From positions 24,281 to 88,280 of the forward strand of contig CAMZEN010000004.1 of the NCBI GenBank assembly GCA_947305775.1: a stretch of 64,000 bases of DNA. Direction: 5' to 3'. Position 1 is the first letter of the stretch, and every line of letters begins with the position of its first letter. Made by a program: the position numbers and the translations under genes. This document shows positions 1-8,913 of the stretch, one piece after another. The stretch comes from an uncultured Verrucomicrobiota bacterium. Its GTDB lineage: Bacteria; Verrucomicrobiota; Kiritimatiellia; RFP12; UBA1067. The notes under the pieces are model-generated. The model was not told the origin of the DNA. It ran no database searches and was given only the letters and a program-made list of their open reading frames with translations.

Positions 1-516
1 GTCACAGCAGTTGTGGCCGCAGTGGCCGCAGCTGGGGGTGCCCAGGTGTTGACGCCTGGGACTGGTGTGGCCAATGACCACGGCTACGGCCCGACTAGGG
101 GCGTGAATGTGGCGTATGCGCCCCGGACTGCGGAGACCGGGTACGGCTATGAGGATGGAATGACGGCTATCGGCTTCACCTTCCTGCCGTGGGCGATTCC
201 GAACTCCTCGTGGGATGTTGTCGGTGTAAGAATGAACCTCGGTTGGGGCTCATATCGCGATACCGCAGCTTTTGATTTCGGCGTATTTTCGTCAAGCCGC
301 AACGCAAAGGGCCTTTTCATCAACTGGTGCGGTTCCTATGTGGCCGAAAACGCGTGGGGCTGGCAGAACGGTCTCGTAAATGTCGTCGAACGCCGCATGT
401 GCGGGCTTCAGATAGGTCTTGTCAACTATGCGGAACGCCTTGATGGCGTCCAGATAGGGCTTCTGAACTTCGCCAGGTCGCAGTGGTTCTTCCCCTTCAT
501 CAATATAGGTTGGTAA
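1..516 (+). CDS. LA_2272-type surface repeat protein, 5' end outside window
   Basis: The frame is open to the left edge, so the true start lies upstream; a GTG at 13 is probably internal. The visible 171 codons end in three short related units of about 16 residues (GLVNVVERRMCGLQI, GLVNYAERLDGVQI, GLLNFA) and then a hydrophobic, aromatic tail ending FINIGW. Repeated GxQIGLxN units with an aromatic C-terminal strand are typical of the LA_2272 surface-repeat family, thought to form outer-membrane-associated beta structure. The stop overlaps the ATG of the next lipoprotein gene (TAATG), suggesting co-translation. The function is unknown. The family call rests on the repeat pattern alone. Confidence 0.6.
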   Translation, partial: VTAVVAAVAAAGGAQVLTPGTGVANDHGYGPTRGVNVAYAPRTAETGYGYEDGMTAIGFTFLPWAIPNSSWDVVGVRMNLGWGSYRDTAAFDFGVFSSSRNAKGLFINWCGSYVAENAWGWQNGLVNVVERRMCGLQIGLVNYAERLDGVQIGLLNFARSQWFFPFINIGW

Positions 517-2003
517 TGATGAATATCTCAAGATCGCTTGGCGCGATCCTGATCGCGTCGTCACTTTCCCTTGCGGGCTGCCGTACCACAAAGGATGTTC
601 TTGACGATTACGAGAAGGACATATCAAGTGGCAATTACGCAGCTGCAGTTCCGGAAGTGACCGAAATTGCCGAGAAGCAGGATGACTCCCAGCAGATGTG
701 GCGACTTTTGTCGGCATCGGCAAAGTTCATGTCCGATGACAGATCGGGTGCGCTGCAGCAGTTTGATGCCGCCGAGGACGTCTTCAAGAAAAACGACCTT
801 AGGAGCGTCTTCTCGCAAGTCGGTCAGGGCACGCTTGCAATGATAACAAATGACAAGTCGTTCCCTTACGATGGCGGCGGACAAGACCGCATCTTCACCT
901 GTCTGTACAGATTCATCGACTTCGCCTGTGACGGCGACAGCGAATATGCCCGCGTCGAGTTGAATCGTGCCGCCCAGTACCAGGCCAATTGGCTGTACGA
1001 CCGCAGGAGGGAGACGGCCGCGGCCGCCGAAAAGCTGGAAAGCGACGCGGCATCGTACCAAAGGCAGCAGGGGCAACCGAACGCCATGTCCAGCAGCGAG
1101 CGCAGGAGCCAGTCGTCCGCCGTGATGAACGATGCCAGCTTCGCTGCACAGCTCAGGGCGAACTGCGAATATGATGTTGCGACATCCGGAAACATGGACC
1201 TGCTGTCGAAGAAAGACTACTCGAATTCATATATGTTCCATGTCGCCGGCGTTTTCCGCTGGATCAACGACGATGATCCTATGAATATGTTGCGGGATGT
1301 CGCGGAATTCGTGCCAGGGAATCCTGTCGTCGCCCTAGACTATGCGGAGATGTCGAGGGAGATGCGTCCTCGCGACCAGGTTTGGATATGGGTAGAGGAC
1401 GGTCTTTGCCCTTGCCGCGAGGAATGGAGGATTGATCTGCCCTTGATCCTTCTTCCGTACGCGAACAGGTATGTGATGTACGCGGGGATGGCATTCCCCA
1501 AATTGCGCAAGCGTTCCCATGCGGCTTCATCATGGTCGGTCCTCGCTGGTGGCAACAGCACTTCGTTCGCAGAGTTGGCGGATGTCGACTCATTGGTCCG
1601 TACCGAGTTTGACGTGTACATGCGCGGCGCAATATTTCGTGAGATAACTCGCACAATTGTGAAGGTAGGTGTCCAGGCCGCGCTCGGTGCAGCTGCAGAG
1701 GCTGCGAACAGGCGCCAGGAAAAGAAGGGTGGCGGTTCCAGAGACTACTTGTCGCTTAAGATTGCTCAGGCGGGTGTCGCGGCTTGGGCGCTTTCAACGA
1801 CTGGTGCGGATCTTCGCAGTTGGACTGCGCTTCCGAAAAGCGTAAAGGTTGCCAGAGTAACCAGGCCTAAAGATGGCAAGGTTGTCGTCTATGCGGATGC
1901 GCAGCCAATAGAGATTACCCTGCCCAAAGGCAATTCCATGGTGTTTATCAGAAAGCCAGGGCCAATGGCCATGCCAGTGGTCAAGACGGCTGTATTCAAG
2001 TAG
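516..2003 (+). CDS. COG3014-like lipoprotein
   Basis: 495 residues. The start at 516 overlaps the previous stop; 519 is an equally good alternative, and both precede a clear lipoprotein signal peptide with lipobox LAGC, so the protein should be lipidated. The first half is helical and resembles TPR-type repeats (about residues 25-250). A hydrophobic stretch near residue 385 is followed by a C-terminal segment with the pattern ADLRSWTALPKSVKVARV and a short charged loop, as in the uncharacterised COG3014 family. The protein at 34983 has the equivalent ADIRSWKTLP segment, so the window holds two divergent members. It is coupled to the surface-repeat gene upstream. The function is unknown; an envelope role is inferred from lipidation and context. 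Confidence 0.65.
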   Translation: MMNISRSLGAILIASSLSLAGCRTTKDVLDDYEKDISSGNYAAAVPEVTEIAEKQDDSQQMWRLLSASAKFMSDDRSGALQQFDAAEDVFKKNDLRSVFSQVGQGTLAMITNDKSFPYDGGGQDRIFTCLYRFIDFACDGDSEYARVELNRAAQYQANWLYDRRRETAAAAEKLESDAASYQRQQGQPNAMSSSERRSQSSAVMNDASFAAQLRANCEYDVATSGNMDLLSKKDYSNSYMFHVAGVFRWINDDDPMNMLRDVAEFVPGNPVVALDYAEMSREMRPRDQVWIWVEDGLCPCREEWRIDLPLILLPYANRYVMYAGMAFPKLRKRSHAASSWSVLAGGNSTSFAELADVDSLVRTEFDVYMRGAIFREITRTIVKVGVQAALGAAAEAANRRQEKKGGGSRDYLSLKIAQAGVAAWALSTTGADLRSWTALPKSVKVARVTRPKDGKVVVYADAQPIEITLPKGNSMVFIRKPGPMAMPVVKTAVFK

Positions 2004-2014
2004 GTTGGGGCAGA

Positions 2015-2569
2015 ATGAAAATCAAATTCCTGAAGGTAAAGGGAACGTGGCGCGAGGTCGCTGACGCTGCGCGCACCACGATCCGGCTCGACGAGGGCAC
2101 GAAGGAGCCGAGCTCCAGGTGGAAGAAGCAGATTCTTCTTGCGGAGCATTCGCCTATACGTAAGCTGTGCTTCAACTGGAAGTGGATTGATCTGCCATAT
2201 TGGGTGTCGGTTCACTTCGTCAGGCACAAATACGGTATAGAGCACTTCGTCTCTACGCAACGCAGTGACCGGACGGGTGTGGTGCGGGATGCCAACCGCC
2301 AGGACGCCCCGGTGATGCACGAGTGCTTTGCGAACGCCCAGTCCGTCATGTTCATCTCCCGCAGACGACTTTGCGGACAGGCCAGCCCTGAAACGCGGGC
2401 CGCGTGGCGCGCAGTTGTGGATGCGATAGCCGAAAAGGAGCCGGAGGTGGCGGCGTGCTGTGTGCCGGAATGTGTATACAGGGGTTTCTGCCCGGAGTTC
2501 AAGCCGTGTGGCTTCTTCGGCTCCCCCGCATACGAAAAGGCGCTTGCCGCCTACCGCGAAGTCAAATAA
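2015..2569 (+). CDS. small ThyX-like protein
   Basis: 184 residues, starting 11 bases after the previous stop. The segment AEHSPIR (43-49) followed by FVRHKYGIEHFVSTQRSDR (68-86) fits the signature of flavin-dependent thymidylate synthase, RHR-x7-S, with Lys72 in place of the third Arg and Ser80 exactly seven residues on. The protein is shorter than typical ThyX (about 220-250 residues). It ends in a cysteine-rich stretch (CCVPECVYRGFCPEFKPCG) that is not part of classical ThyX and could bind metal. Similar short proteins are, as I recall, annotated as thymidylate synthases in phages. Whether it makes dTMP or acts on another substrate cannot be told here. Confidence 0.6.
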   Translation: MKIKFLKVKGTWREVADAARTTIRLDEGTKEPSSRWKKQILLAEHSPIRKLCFNWKWIDLPYWVSVHFVRHKYGIEHFVSTQRSDRTGVVRDANRQDAPVMHECFANAQSVMFISRRRLCGQASPETRAAWRAVVDAIAEKEPEVAACCVPECVYRGFCPEFKPCGFFGSPAYEKALAAYREVK

Positions 2570-2571
2570 TT

Positions 2572-2580
2572 TGATATAAT
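2572..2580 (+). promoter_or_regulatory. extended -10 promoter for rpoZ-smpB
   Basis: TGATATAAT is a perfect extended -10 box. No convincing -35 lies 16-18 bases upstream. Transcription would start near 2587, leaving a leader of about 24 bases with a purine-rich ribosome site (GGAGAAGGAAG) before the ATG at 2611. Confidence 0.65.
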
Positions 2581-2610
2581 ACACCCTTCCAACTGGAGAA
2601 GGAAGCAAAG

Positions 2611-2889
2611 ATGAACAGCGAACTTTTGAAGAAGGCCCACGAAAAGATTCCCTCGACGCCCGTCCTGGTGAACTTGATTTCCAAGCGCGAGCGTGAGCTC
2701 ATAAACGGCGCCAAGCCGCTTGTGAAGCCCGAGTCGCTCGATGAGGACAAGTGCGACATTGCCCTTAGGGAGGTCGCAGAGGGCAAGCTCATTGCCGAAA
2801 TCGACTTCGACGCCATCGCCAAGGCCGAGGACGCGAAGACAAAGTGGAACATGAAGCACATGAACGTCAACACCCTCTTCGGGGACTGA
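2611..2889 (+). CDS. rpoZ: RNA polymerase omega subunit
   Basis: 92 residues, within the usual size for omega. The segment PVLVNLISKRERELINGAKP followed by CDIALREVAEGKL matches the omega core, where a helix with RxRxL and a conserved A-x-REV-x-EGK segment wrap the C-terminus of the beta-prime subunit. The N-terminal residues differ from E. coli, as is common outside Proteobacteria. The stop codon overlaps the smpB start by one base (TGATG), so the two genes form an operon from the extended -10 promoter at 2572. Confidence 0.85.
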   Translation: MNSELLKKAHEKIPSTPVLVNLISKRERELINGAKPLVKPESLDEDKCDIALREVAEGKLIAEIDFDAIAKAEDAKTKWNMKHMNVNTLFGD

Positions 2890-3335
2890 TGAACGGCTTC
2901 AATCCCGTTTTCGCCGAAAATCGAAAGGCGCGGCACGACTATACCGTACTCGACACCATCGAGTGCGGTATCGTCTTGACGGGAACTGAGGTGAAGTCTG
3001 TCCGGCATGGGGAGGTCTCCCTTGCCGGATCCTACGCGGCAGTCCTTAGAAATGAGCTATGGCTCGTGGGGGCCGACATAGCCGCATACAAGTTCGGCAA
3101 CCGCTTCAACCATGAGCCAAAGAGCATGCGAAAGCTACTTGTGCATGCGAAGGAGGTGCTGGACCTCAGGCTGAAGACGGAAGCGAAGGGGCTTACGCTT
3201 GTGCCCCTGAAGATGTACCTTAAAGGTGGACGCATAAAGGTCTCGATTGGCGTCTGCCGCGGAAAGGCCCTCCACGACAAACGCGACGCGCTCAAGAAGA
3301 AGGCTTTGCGTCGTGATATGGAGCGCGGACTGTAG
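2889..3335 (+). CDS. smpB: SsrA-binding protein SmpB
   Basis: 148 residues, the normal length. SmpB binds tmRNA and brings it to stalled ribosomes for trans-translation. The sequence has the family features in order: NRKARHDY near the start, the oligonucleotide-binding fold with GIVLTGTEVKSVR, the glycine-rich PLKMYLKGGRIKV strand, and the basic C-terminal tail GRGKALHDKRD-like (here RGKALHDKRDALKKK) that inserts into the ribosome mRNA path. The ATG at 2889 overlaps the rpoZ stop; a longer frame start upstream would lie inside rpoZ and is rejected. Confidence 0.95.
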   Translation: MNGFNPVFAENRKARHDYTVLDTIECGIVLTGTEVKSVRHGEVSLAGSYAAVLRNELWLVGADIAAYKFGNRFNHEPKSMRKLLVHAKEVLDLRLKTEAKGLTLVPLKMYLKGGRIKVSIGVCRGKALHDKRDALKKKALRRDMERGL

Positions 3336-3383
3336 ATTTTACGCTAGGCAACGGAATAAGCCAATTACGCAGGAAAGGGCAAT

Positions 3384-4370
3384 ATGGAACTGAAGCTTCC
3401 CAAAAAGGCACTCGTGACCGGCGCGGCGGGATTTCTCGGCAGCCATATTTGCCGCAGGTTGCTCGCGGAGGGCTATGAGGTGACGGCGCTCGACAATCTG
3501 TTCACGGGCACGAAGGACAACATACTGGACTTGATGGACTCCAAGCGCTTCTCGTTCGTGCTCCACGATGTGACGCAGCCGTTCTGGGGCCGGTTCGACG
3601 AGATATACAACCTCGCCTGCCCTGCAAGTCCGATCCACTACCAGCACAATCCTGTGGAGACGCTTAAGTCCAGCGTGCTTGGAATCATGAACATGCTCGA
3701 CCTTGCCCTTAAGACTAAGGCGAAGCTTCTCCACACCTCGACAAGCGAAGTATACGGCGACCCGCTGGTGCATCCGCAGGTGGAGAGCTACTGGGGCAAC
3801 GTGAACACGATTGGCGTCAGGAGCTGCTACGATGAAGGCAAACGTTGCGCCGAGACGCTCTTGGCAGACTACCGCCGCGAGTTCGGCGTCGATGCACGCA
3901 TGGTGCGAATCTTCAATACATACGGCCCCAACATGCATCCGAAGGATGGGCGCGTCATCTCCAATTTCATCATGCAGGCTTTGGCGAATGAGGATATAAC
4001 CCTTTTCGGCGACGGAATGCAGACGCGCAGCTTCCAATATTGCGACGATCTGATGGATGCGATGCGACGCTATATGGGTCTTCCACGCGATGTAGTGGAC
4101 GGTTTCTGTGCACGGCATGGACTTGGCGCGCCTGTCATCAACACCGGCAACCCGGGCGAGTATACTATTCGCGAACTTGCGGAAGAGACCTTGAGGCAGA
4201 TTCCAGAGTCAACGTCGAAGATAGTCTACCGCCCGATTCCGGCGGACGACCCCAAGCGTCGCAAGCCCGACATAACCCTTGCCAAGGAGCTTCTCGGTTG
4301 GGAGCCGAAGGTGCCGTTAAAGGATGGTCTTGCCAAGACGATAACTTACTTCAAGGGACTCGTAAAGTGA
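3384..4370 (+). CDS. UDP-glucuronate decarboxylase (UDP-xylose synthase)
   Basis: 328 residues, an extended short-chain dehydrogenase. The NAD-binding GAAGFLG motif is at residues 13-19, the [10 protein letters not shown] strand carries the catalytic Ser/Thr, and the active-site Tyr and Lys sit in [12 protein letters not shown]. The sequences [28 protein letters not shown] and YCDDL are characteristic of UXS, which converts UDP-glucuronate to UDP-xylose. Its 3' end overlaps the next gene by four bases (GTGA). The pair is likely to make a nucleotide sugar for surface glycans. A related 4-epimerase remains possible but is less likely given the UXS-specific motifs. Confidence 0.85.
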   Translation: MELKLPKKALVTGAAGFLGSHICRRLLAEGYEVTALDNLFTGTKDNILDLMDSKRFSFVLHDVTQPFWGRFDEIYNLACPASPIHYQHNPVETLKSSVLGIMNMLDLALKTKAKLLHTSTSEVYGDPLVHPQVESYWGNVNTIGVRSCYDEGKRCAETLLADYRREFGVDARMVRIFNTYGPNMHPKDGRVISNFIMQALANEDITLFGDGMQTRSFQYCDDLMDAMRRYMGLPRDVVDGFCARHGLGAPVINTGNPGEYTIRELAEETLRQIPESTSKIVYRPIPADDPKRRKPDITLAKELLGWEPKVPLKDGLAKTITYFKGLVK

Positions 4371-5605
4371 AGCTTCAGTTCCCTGCATGGCCCCAGTTTG
4401 ACCGCAGAACGGAACGGAAGGTCGCGGAGATACTCAGGTCCGGCAAGGTAAACTACTGGACAGGTCCGCAGGGACGTGCGTTCGAAAAAGCTTGGAGCAA
4501 GTGGCTTGGCGTGCGAAACGCAGTCTCTGTGACCAACGGCACCGCTGCGCTGCATCTTGCGCTTACCGCGCTAGGGGTAGGTGCCGGAGACGAGGTAATC
4601 TGCACATCATACTCATTTATAGCGTCGTCGTTCTGTGCCCTGATTGCGGGGGCGATGCCGGTATTCTGCGACGTCGGGGACGACCACCTCATTGACCCAA
4701 TGAAGATAGAGCCGCTTATAACGTCGCGCACCAAGGCCATTGTCGTTGTGCATCTCTATGGAATGGTCGCCGACATGGACCCGATTATGAAGATCGCCCG
4801 CAGGCATGGCATCTTCGTCGTGGAGGATTGCGCACAGTGCATCGGCGGAGAATACAACGGGCGCAAGGCGGGTACTATCGGCGATGTCGGATGCTTTTCA
4901 TTCTGCCAGTCCAAGCAGATAACGACTGGCGGTGAAGGTGGAATGATCTGCTGCAGCGATGACGGGCTTGCATGGGAACTGAGATCCCTAAGGGACCATG
5001 GCAGCGATGTAAAGGCTAAGCTCGAAGGTCGCAAGTCCACGGAGGGTCGCCCGTATGTGCACCGCCGCATCGGCTACAACTGCCGCATGACTGAGATACA
5101 GAGCGTGATTGGTCTAGGTGAGCTTGGCCGTTATGATCGCTGGAATCTGCCGCGCCGGCGCATGCTTGGCCGCGCACTCGTCGATGCGCTCAAGATCCAT
5201 CCGCTCGTCAGGTTTTCGCCGATCGACACGCCAAAGCGCGTGAACAGCTACTGGCTTGCCCCGTTTGTCCTCAGAGAGGAGCTTCTCACGGTGCCGGTAT
5301 CCAGGTTTGTCGCCGAGGTTCAGGCTGAAGGGGTCCAGGCATACGCCATATTCTGGCCTGAGATGTACAAAGAGGATGCCTACGTGAAGCGCCGCGGATT
5401 CGGCAGGGCGAACTATCCGTTCGACGATCCGGCGAACGGACGCATCGACTATGCATCCACGGACTGCCCCAACGCCCGCGCTATGGCCCGGGCGACAATA
5501 GCGTTCTGGACCCATCCGGTCTATACCCTTCGCCACATGGCGGCGGATGTTAGGGCTTTCAAGAAGGTCGCCGCGAAGTACATGAAGAAGGATCTTGTGA
5601 AGTGA
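4367..5605 (+). CDS. DegT/DnrJ/EryC1/StrS family sugar aminotransferase
   Basis: 412 residues from a GTG at 4367 that overlaps the previous stop; the frame is open further upstream, but that part lies inside the decarboxylase gene. Motifs are those of PLP-dependent sugar aminotransferases such as ArnB/Wec[12 protein letters not shown], the VVEDCAQ segment with the ring-binding Asp, and [16 protein letters not shown] with the Schiff-base Lys183. The partner is presumably a UDP-keto-sugar. Its position directly after UDP-xylose synthase, with four-base overlaps on both sides, suggests one surface-sugar operon. The exact substrate cannot be read from the sequence. Confidence 0.85.
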   Translation: MKLQFPAWPQFDRRTERKVAEILRSGKVNYWTGPQGRAFEKAWSKWLGVRNAVSVTNGTAALHLALTALGVGAGDEVICTSYSFIASSFCALIAGAMPVFCDVGDDHLIDPMKIEPLITSRTKAIVVVHLYGMVADMDPIMKIARRHGIFVVEDCAQCIGGEYNGRKAGTIGDVGCFSFCQSKQITTGGEGGMICCSDDGLAWELRSLRDHGSDVKAKLEGRKSTEGRPYVHRRIGYNCRMTEIQSVIGLGELGRYDRWNLPRRRMLGRALVDALKIHPLVRFSPIDTPKRVNSYWLAPFVLREELLTVPVSRFVAEVQAEGVQAYAIFWPEMYKEDAYVKRRGFGRANYPFDDPANGRIDYASTDCPNARAMARATIAFWTHPVYTLRHMAADVRAFKKVAAKYMKKDLVK

Positions 5606-6258
5606 AGCGGACGCCTGGAAAGTACACAAGTGGAGAGGAAGTCGCGAATGCCGTGACTCACGTCGTGGGATCCCACTTGGGCGCAGCGATGCTTGCGCTT
5701 CTCGTTTGGCAGGGTGCGACAAGCAGTGTGGACGTTGCATGGAAGGTGACGAGCGCGTCCATATTTGGGTTTTCCATGATTCTCCTTTATGCAGTGTCGT
5801 CGGCATACCACACCATAACGTACCAGCCTGCCAAACGCGTGCTTCACGTGATGGACCACATGGCAATATATTTTCTCATTGCAGGCACTTATACGCCGTT
5901 CTGTCTTGTGACGCTTAGACCTGCTCATCCTGGACTTGGGTGGACAATCTTCGGCATAGAGTGGGGTGCGGCGCTTTTGGGCATATTCTTCAAGTTGCGT
6001 ACCACAGGGCGCTTTCGCTACCTTTCGACAAGCGCATATGTCATAATGGGCTGGGTTGCGGTTTGTGCGATCGTTCCTCTTGTCCGTTCGCTCAAGGGGC
6101 TGGGCACCATGTGGCTTTCGGTCGGTGGAGGCCTTTACACACTTGGTTGCGTGTTTTATCTGTGGAAGTCTCTTCCGTATTCACACATGGTGTGGCATCT
6201 GTTTGTTCTTGCCGGCACGATTTGCCACTTCTTTTGTGTGCTTTGGTATGTGATGTAA
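5602..6258 (+). CDS. hemolysin III / PAQR family membrane protein
   Basis: 218 residues with about seven hydrophobic segments. It has the PAQR/HlyIII landmarks: EEVANAVTHVVG at the N-terminus, SSAYHT with a conserved Ser and His, HVMDHMAIYFLIAGTYTPF with the conserved Asp, and a C-terminal YSHMVWHLFVLAGTICH segment whose histidines would complete the zinc site seen in this superfamily. The GTG start overlaps the aminotransferase stop (GTGA), so it is co-transcribed with the nucleotide-sugar genes, although no functional link is obvious. The physiological role of bacterial members is poorly defined, and the hemolysin name should not be taken literally. Confidence 0.8.
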   Translation: MKRTPGKYTSGEEVANAVTHVVGSHLGAAMLALLVWQGATSSVDVAWKVTSASIFGFSMILLYAVSSAYHTITYQPAKRVLHVMDHMAIYFLIAGTYTPFCLVTLRPAHPGLGWTIFGIEWGAALLGIFFKLRTTGRFRYLSTSAYVIMGWVAVCAIVPLVRSLKGLGTMWLSVGGGLYTLGCVFYLWKSLPYSHMVWHLFVLAGTICHFFCVLWYVM

Positions 6259-6277
6259 GCCCATCTAGCGGGAAATA

Positions 6278-6286
6278 TGTTATAAT
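6278..6286 (+). promoter_or_regulatory. extended -10 promoter for the pseudopilin operon
   Basis: TGTTATAAT sits 34 bases before the chosen gspG start. No clear -35 element is visible. It would drive the four-gene operon that ends at 8840. Confidence 0.6.
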
Positions 6287-6320
6287 ACAACAGGCAAAAA
6301 GATAAAAAGGAGCTATGCCA

Positions 6321-6752
6321 ATGAAGTCTGAAGAGAAGAAAACGGAACTGGCGATGCGCGCGGGCTTTACGCTCATGGAGATATTGGTCGCTGTGGCGAT
6401 CATCGGCATCCTCGGCACGGTTGCCGTGCAGAGCATCGTGTCCAACCTGGAGACCGCCAAGAAGACCGCGGCCAAGGAGTCGGTGGACAACATCTCTAAC
6501 GCCATCACGTCCTACTATCTGGCGAACAAGAAGTATCCCAGCGACCTTCGTGACCTCATAAAGGACAACGGCGAAGAAGAGCCGATCCTGAAGGGCGGCG
6601 ATGGCGCGTTGGAAGATCCGTGGGGCACCGAATACAAGCTCGAAAAGAAGGGTGCTCGTCGTTTTGTCGTTATTTCCGCCGGCCCTGACGCTGAGTTCGG
6701 CAACGACGACGACATCCGCAGCGATACGACCAAGAAGTCGGGCTCCAACTGA
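6321..6752 (+). CDS. gspG: type II secretion major pseudopilin GspG
   Basis: 143 residues. A type III signal AMRAG/FTLMEILVAVAIIGILG shows a prepilin peptidase site after Gly, Phe at +1 and Glu at +5. The C-terminal half has the GspG-specific segments KYPSDLRDL, DPWGTEY and the acidic calcium-loop-like SAGPDAEFGNDDDI. The ATG at 6321 is preferred over 6315 because the ribosome site AAGGAG at 6307-6312 is eight bases from the former and only two from the latter. It heads an operon of four pseudopilins and would form the main pilus of a type II secretion system whose other parts are not in the window. Confidence 0.9.
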   Translation: MKSEEKKTELAMRAGFTLMEILVAVAIIGILGTVAVQSIVSNLETAKKTAAKESVDNISNAITSYYLANKKYPSDLRDLIKDNGEEEPILKGGDGALEDPWGTEYKLEKKGARRFVVISAGPDAEFGNDDDIRSDTTKKSGSN

Positions 6753-6775
6753 GACGACTGAACCCGCACGGCGCG

Positions 6776-7558
6776 ATGCGCAGGGCCTTCACGCTCATCG
6801 AGCTTCTTACTATCGTCGCCATCATCGGCATAATGGTGACGGCTAGCGTAGTCAATGTACGGGCTGGACAGGGGGCGGTGCGTGTGCGTGCGGCTGCACG
6901 TGACATATTTGCGACCATACGCCATGCTCGCAGTGTAGCGCTTGTGACGCAGCAGCCAAGCATCATAACATATTCCACGGGAACCGTTGACGACGAGGTC
7001 TGCGCCAAAGTCGAAATAAACTCCGCGAAGATATTCGGCTCCGACTCGGTAAGGTCTGCGACTACGCTTGAAGGTGCAAATGTGAACCTGATCGATGAAC
7101 CGCAGGACGCCGACAGCACAACATCGGGTGAAGGTGGCGGGCAGACTGCAGAGGATGTGCTGTTCGCCCCCATCTCAGAGGATGTCGTGCGGGGCGTCAG
7201 GCTAAAGGTGTTGAAAGAGGGCGAAGAGCTGGACTACGTGTCGGATGAAGCAAAAGCCAAGCCTAAGATATCGGTATTCTCCAACGTGGATTATCTTATA
7301 GGCAAGTTGAATGATTCGAAGGCGAAAGCGGCAGAGGAAAAGGCGGCGGCGGAAAAGGATGCAATGGCTGCGGTTGCATCGGCTGCGTCAGGAATGGAAG
7401 ACCAAGAGCCCGTTTCTATCGTTTGGGAGGTAAATGGACGTACGGAGCCGCACCGTGTTTGGGTGTATCCCAACGGCGCAACTCCCGACAAAGGTCTATG
7501 CATCAAGATAGACCGTTTCGGCGGAATGAAAGTTCTTGCCGAAGGGGAGGACGACTGA
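6776..7558 (+). CDS. type II secretion minor pseudopilin, GspH-like
   Basis: 260 residues. The prepilin peptidase signal is very short and at the extreme N-terminus: MRRA/FTLIELLTIVAIIGIM. The next segment, RAAARDIFATIRHARSVALV, is the GspH pattern. Residues about 95-225 are an unusually long insertion, rich in Lys, Glu and Ala (for example AKAAEEKAAAEKDAMAAVAS), which may be coiled or disordered and is not typical of GspH (about 170-200 residues). The C-terminus returns to beta sequence. It overlaps the next gene by one base (TGATG). Confidence 0.75.
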   Translation: MRRAFTLIELLTIVAIIGIMVTASVVNVRAGQGAVRVRAAARDIFATIRHARSVALVTQQPSIITYSTGTVDDEVCAKVEINSAKIFGSDSVRSATTLEGANVNLIDEPQDADSTTSGEGGGQTAEDVLFAPISEDVVRGVRLKVLKEGEELDYVSDEAKAKPKISVFSNVDYLIGKLNDSKAKAAEEKAAAEKDAMAAVASAASGMEDQEPVSIVWEVNGRTEPHRVWVYPNGATPDKGLCIKIDRFGGMKVLAEGEDD

Positions 7559-8028
7559 TGGGGCGGCAGCACACGCGCAGCGGCTTTACGCTTCTTGAGG
7601 TGCTTTTTGCCGCGTTGATACTGGGCTTTGGCCTTACGACGATATTGGTGTCGATGTCTCAGAGCCAGCGGATGATGATTTCGTCCACATATCTTGAAAC
7701 GGCACAGGAGGTGATGGACCTTGGTGATATGGCATATCCGCTTTCAGATGTGCAGGATCCGGATAGCGATTTGGATGTGCCGGAGACAAAGGCCACCGAG
7801 CTGTGGGACAAGATAGCCGGCAAGAACGCGCGCCTGACCAGAGAGCAGGAGGAGAAGTTCCACAGTTACACATGGAAGCGTGAAGCGCTCAACAGGAACG
7901 ACAGCGAAGAGGACATAAAGCGTTTAGGCAACCTGTATACCGTTCGCATAACTGTGCGTTGGGGTGACCGCCGGCGCGGGAATGGCGAGGAGGAAAGCTA
8001 TGTGACGTTCTGGAGGAAGCCAGAATGA
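7558..8028 (+). CDS. type II secretion minor pseudopilin, GspI-like
   Basis: 156 residues from the ATG at 7558, which overlaps the previous stop; the frame extends upstream only inside gspH. The N-terminus MGRQHTRSG/FTLLEVLFAALILGFGL carries the prepilin site with Phe +1 and Glu +5. The FAALILGFGLTTI pattern plus small size and third position in the cluster favour GspI, the subunit that joins J and K at the pseudopilus tip. The rest of the sequence is divergent. The stop overlaps the gspJ ATG by four bases. Confidence 0.7.
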   Translation: MGRQHTRSGFTLLEVLFAALILGFGLTTILVSMSQSQRMMISSTYLETAQEVMDLGDMAYPLSDVQDPDSDLDVPETKATELWDKIAGKNARLTREQEEKFHSYTWKREALNRNDSEEDIKRLGNLYTVRITVRWGDRRRGNGEEESYVTFWRKPE

Positions 8029-8840
8029 GACGCGGCTTTACCATGGTAGAAATGCTGCTTGCCGTGCTCTTGGTCGGGGTGCTGACGACTGTGAGCGTGT
8101 TCACATTCAATGCTGTCAGCCGTGGTTGGCAGATATCGACCGACTACATGGACAAGATGCAACGCACGGATTTCGCGCTTAACCAAGTTATATCTGGATT
8201 GCGGAGCATGTACTATCCGCATGACGGCAAGCAGGATGAGCGATACGGGTTTGTGCTCACCAACAACGGTGAAGGCGAAGACCCGGATGAATCCGACGTG
8301 ATAGAATGGTCTAAGACCGGTTCTGCGATAGTCGGAAACAAAAGCGCAGTGGCCGATACCGTGCATAGAGTGCAGGTTATGGTTCTTGAAGAGGGCAATC
8401 ATGACTACAAGGAAGAGATAGCTGTCACGGGGCTTTATGCCAGGCAGTGTCCAGATATTGCGCTTAGGCCCAAGGACAATCCAGATGACATTGACTTCAG
8501 CTTCGCAAATGACGACATGTACCAGCCCGTGCTTGTGTCGGATGGAATCGTTGGGTTCAACTGCCGCGTTTTGAAGACTGCTGATAAGATTGAGGCAGAA
8601 AACGACGAGAGTGCTTTTGAAGACGAATTTGCGGAATCGAATTCGGTTCCATATAAGGTGGAGCTTACATTCCGTATAGCCGATCCGGAAGGGCGCAGTT
8701 ATCGATCAAACACTGCTCCTGTCATGCGGATAATACGGATACCGATCCACGAACAATCGCTTGACGGCGCAACCATGCCTGGCGATGAAGAAAAGAAGGC
8801 AGAAGGACGATCCCGTCGAAGGCCTGCGGCGAGCAACTGA
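8025..8840 (+). CDS. type II secretion minor pseudopilin, GspJ-like
   Basis: 271 residues. The N-terminus MRRG/FTMVEMLLAVLLVGVLTTV is a prepilin signal with Phe +1 and Glu +5. The following FTFNAVSRGWQISTDYMDKM and later Arg-rich beta segments fit GspJ. It is the last gene of the operon. No GspK, GspL or GspM follows; instead the unit ends at a strong terminator (8856-8897), so the remaining secretion components must be elsewhere. The C-terminal 20 residues are charged (KKAEGRSRRRPAASN). Confidence 0.7.
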   Translation: MRRGFTMVEMLLAVLLVGVLTTVSVFTFNAVSRGWQISTDYMDKMQRTDFALNQVISGLRSMYYPHDGKQDERYGFVLTNNGEGEDPDESDVIEWSKTGSAIVGNKSAVADTVHRVQVMVLEEGNHDYKEEIAVTGLYARQCPDIALRPKDNPDDIDFSFANDDMYQPVLVSDGIVGFNCRVLKTADKIEAENDESAFEDEFAESNSVPYKVELTFRIADPEGRSYRSNTAPVMRIIRIPIHEQSLDGATMPGDEEKKAEGRSRRRPAASN

Positions 8841-8855
8841 CGGTGGGGCTGCATA

Positions 8856-8897
8856 AAAAGCAAGGGGACGCTTCAACAGAAGCGCCCCACTGCTTTT
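8856..8897. terminator. bidirectional rho-independent terminator
   Basis: An inverted repeat with arms of 19 bases (8856-8874 and 8879-8897) and a four-base loop; only three positions mismatch. The arms begin AAAAGCA and end TGCTTTT, giving a U-tract on both strands. It lies between the convergent gspJ (plus) and glycogen-binding-domain (minus) genes and would terminate both. Confidence 0.85.
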
Positions 8898-8913
8898 CTG
8901 GCACGCTGCCTAA

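Noticed and set aside
6315..6320. Earlier ATG for gspG
   Set aside because: It is only two bases after the ribosome site AAGGAG; the ATG at 6321 has proper spacing.
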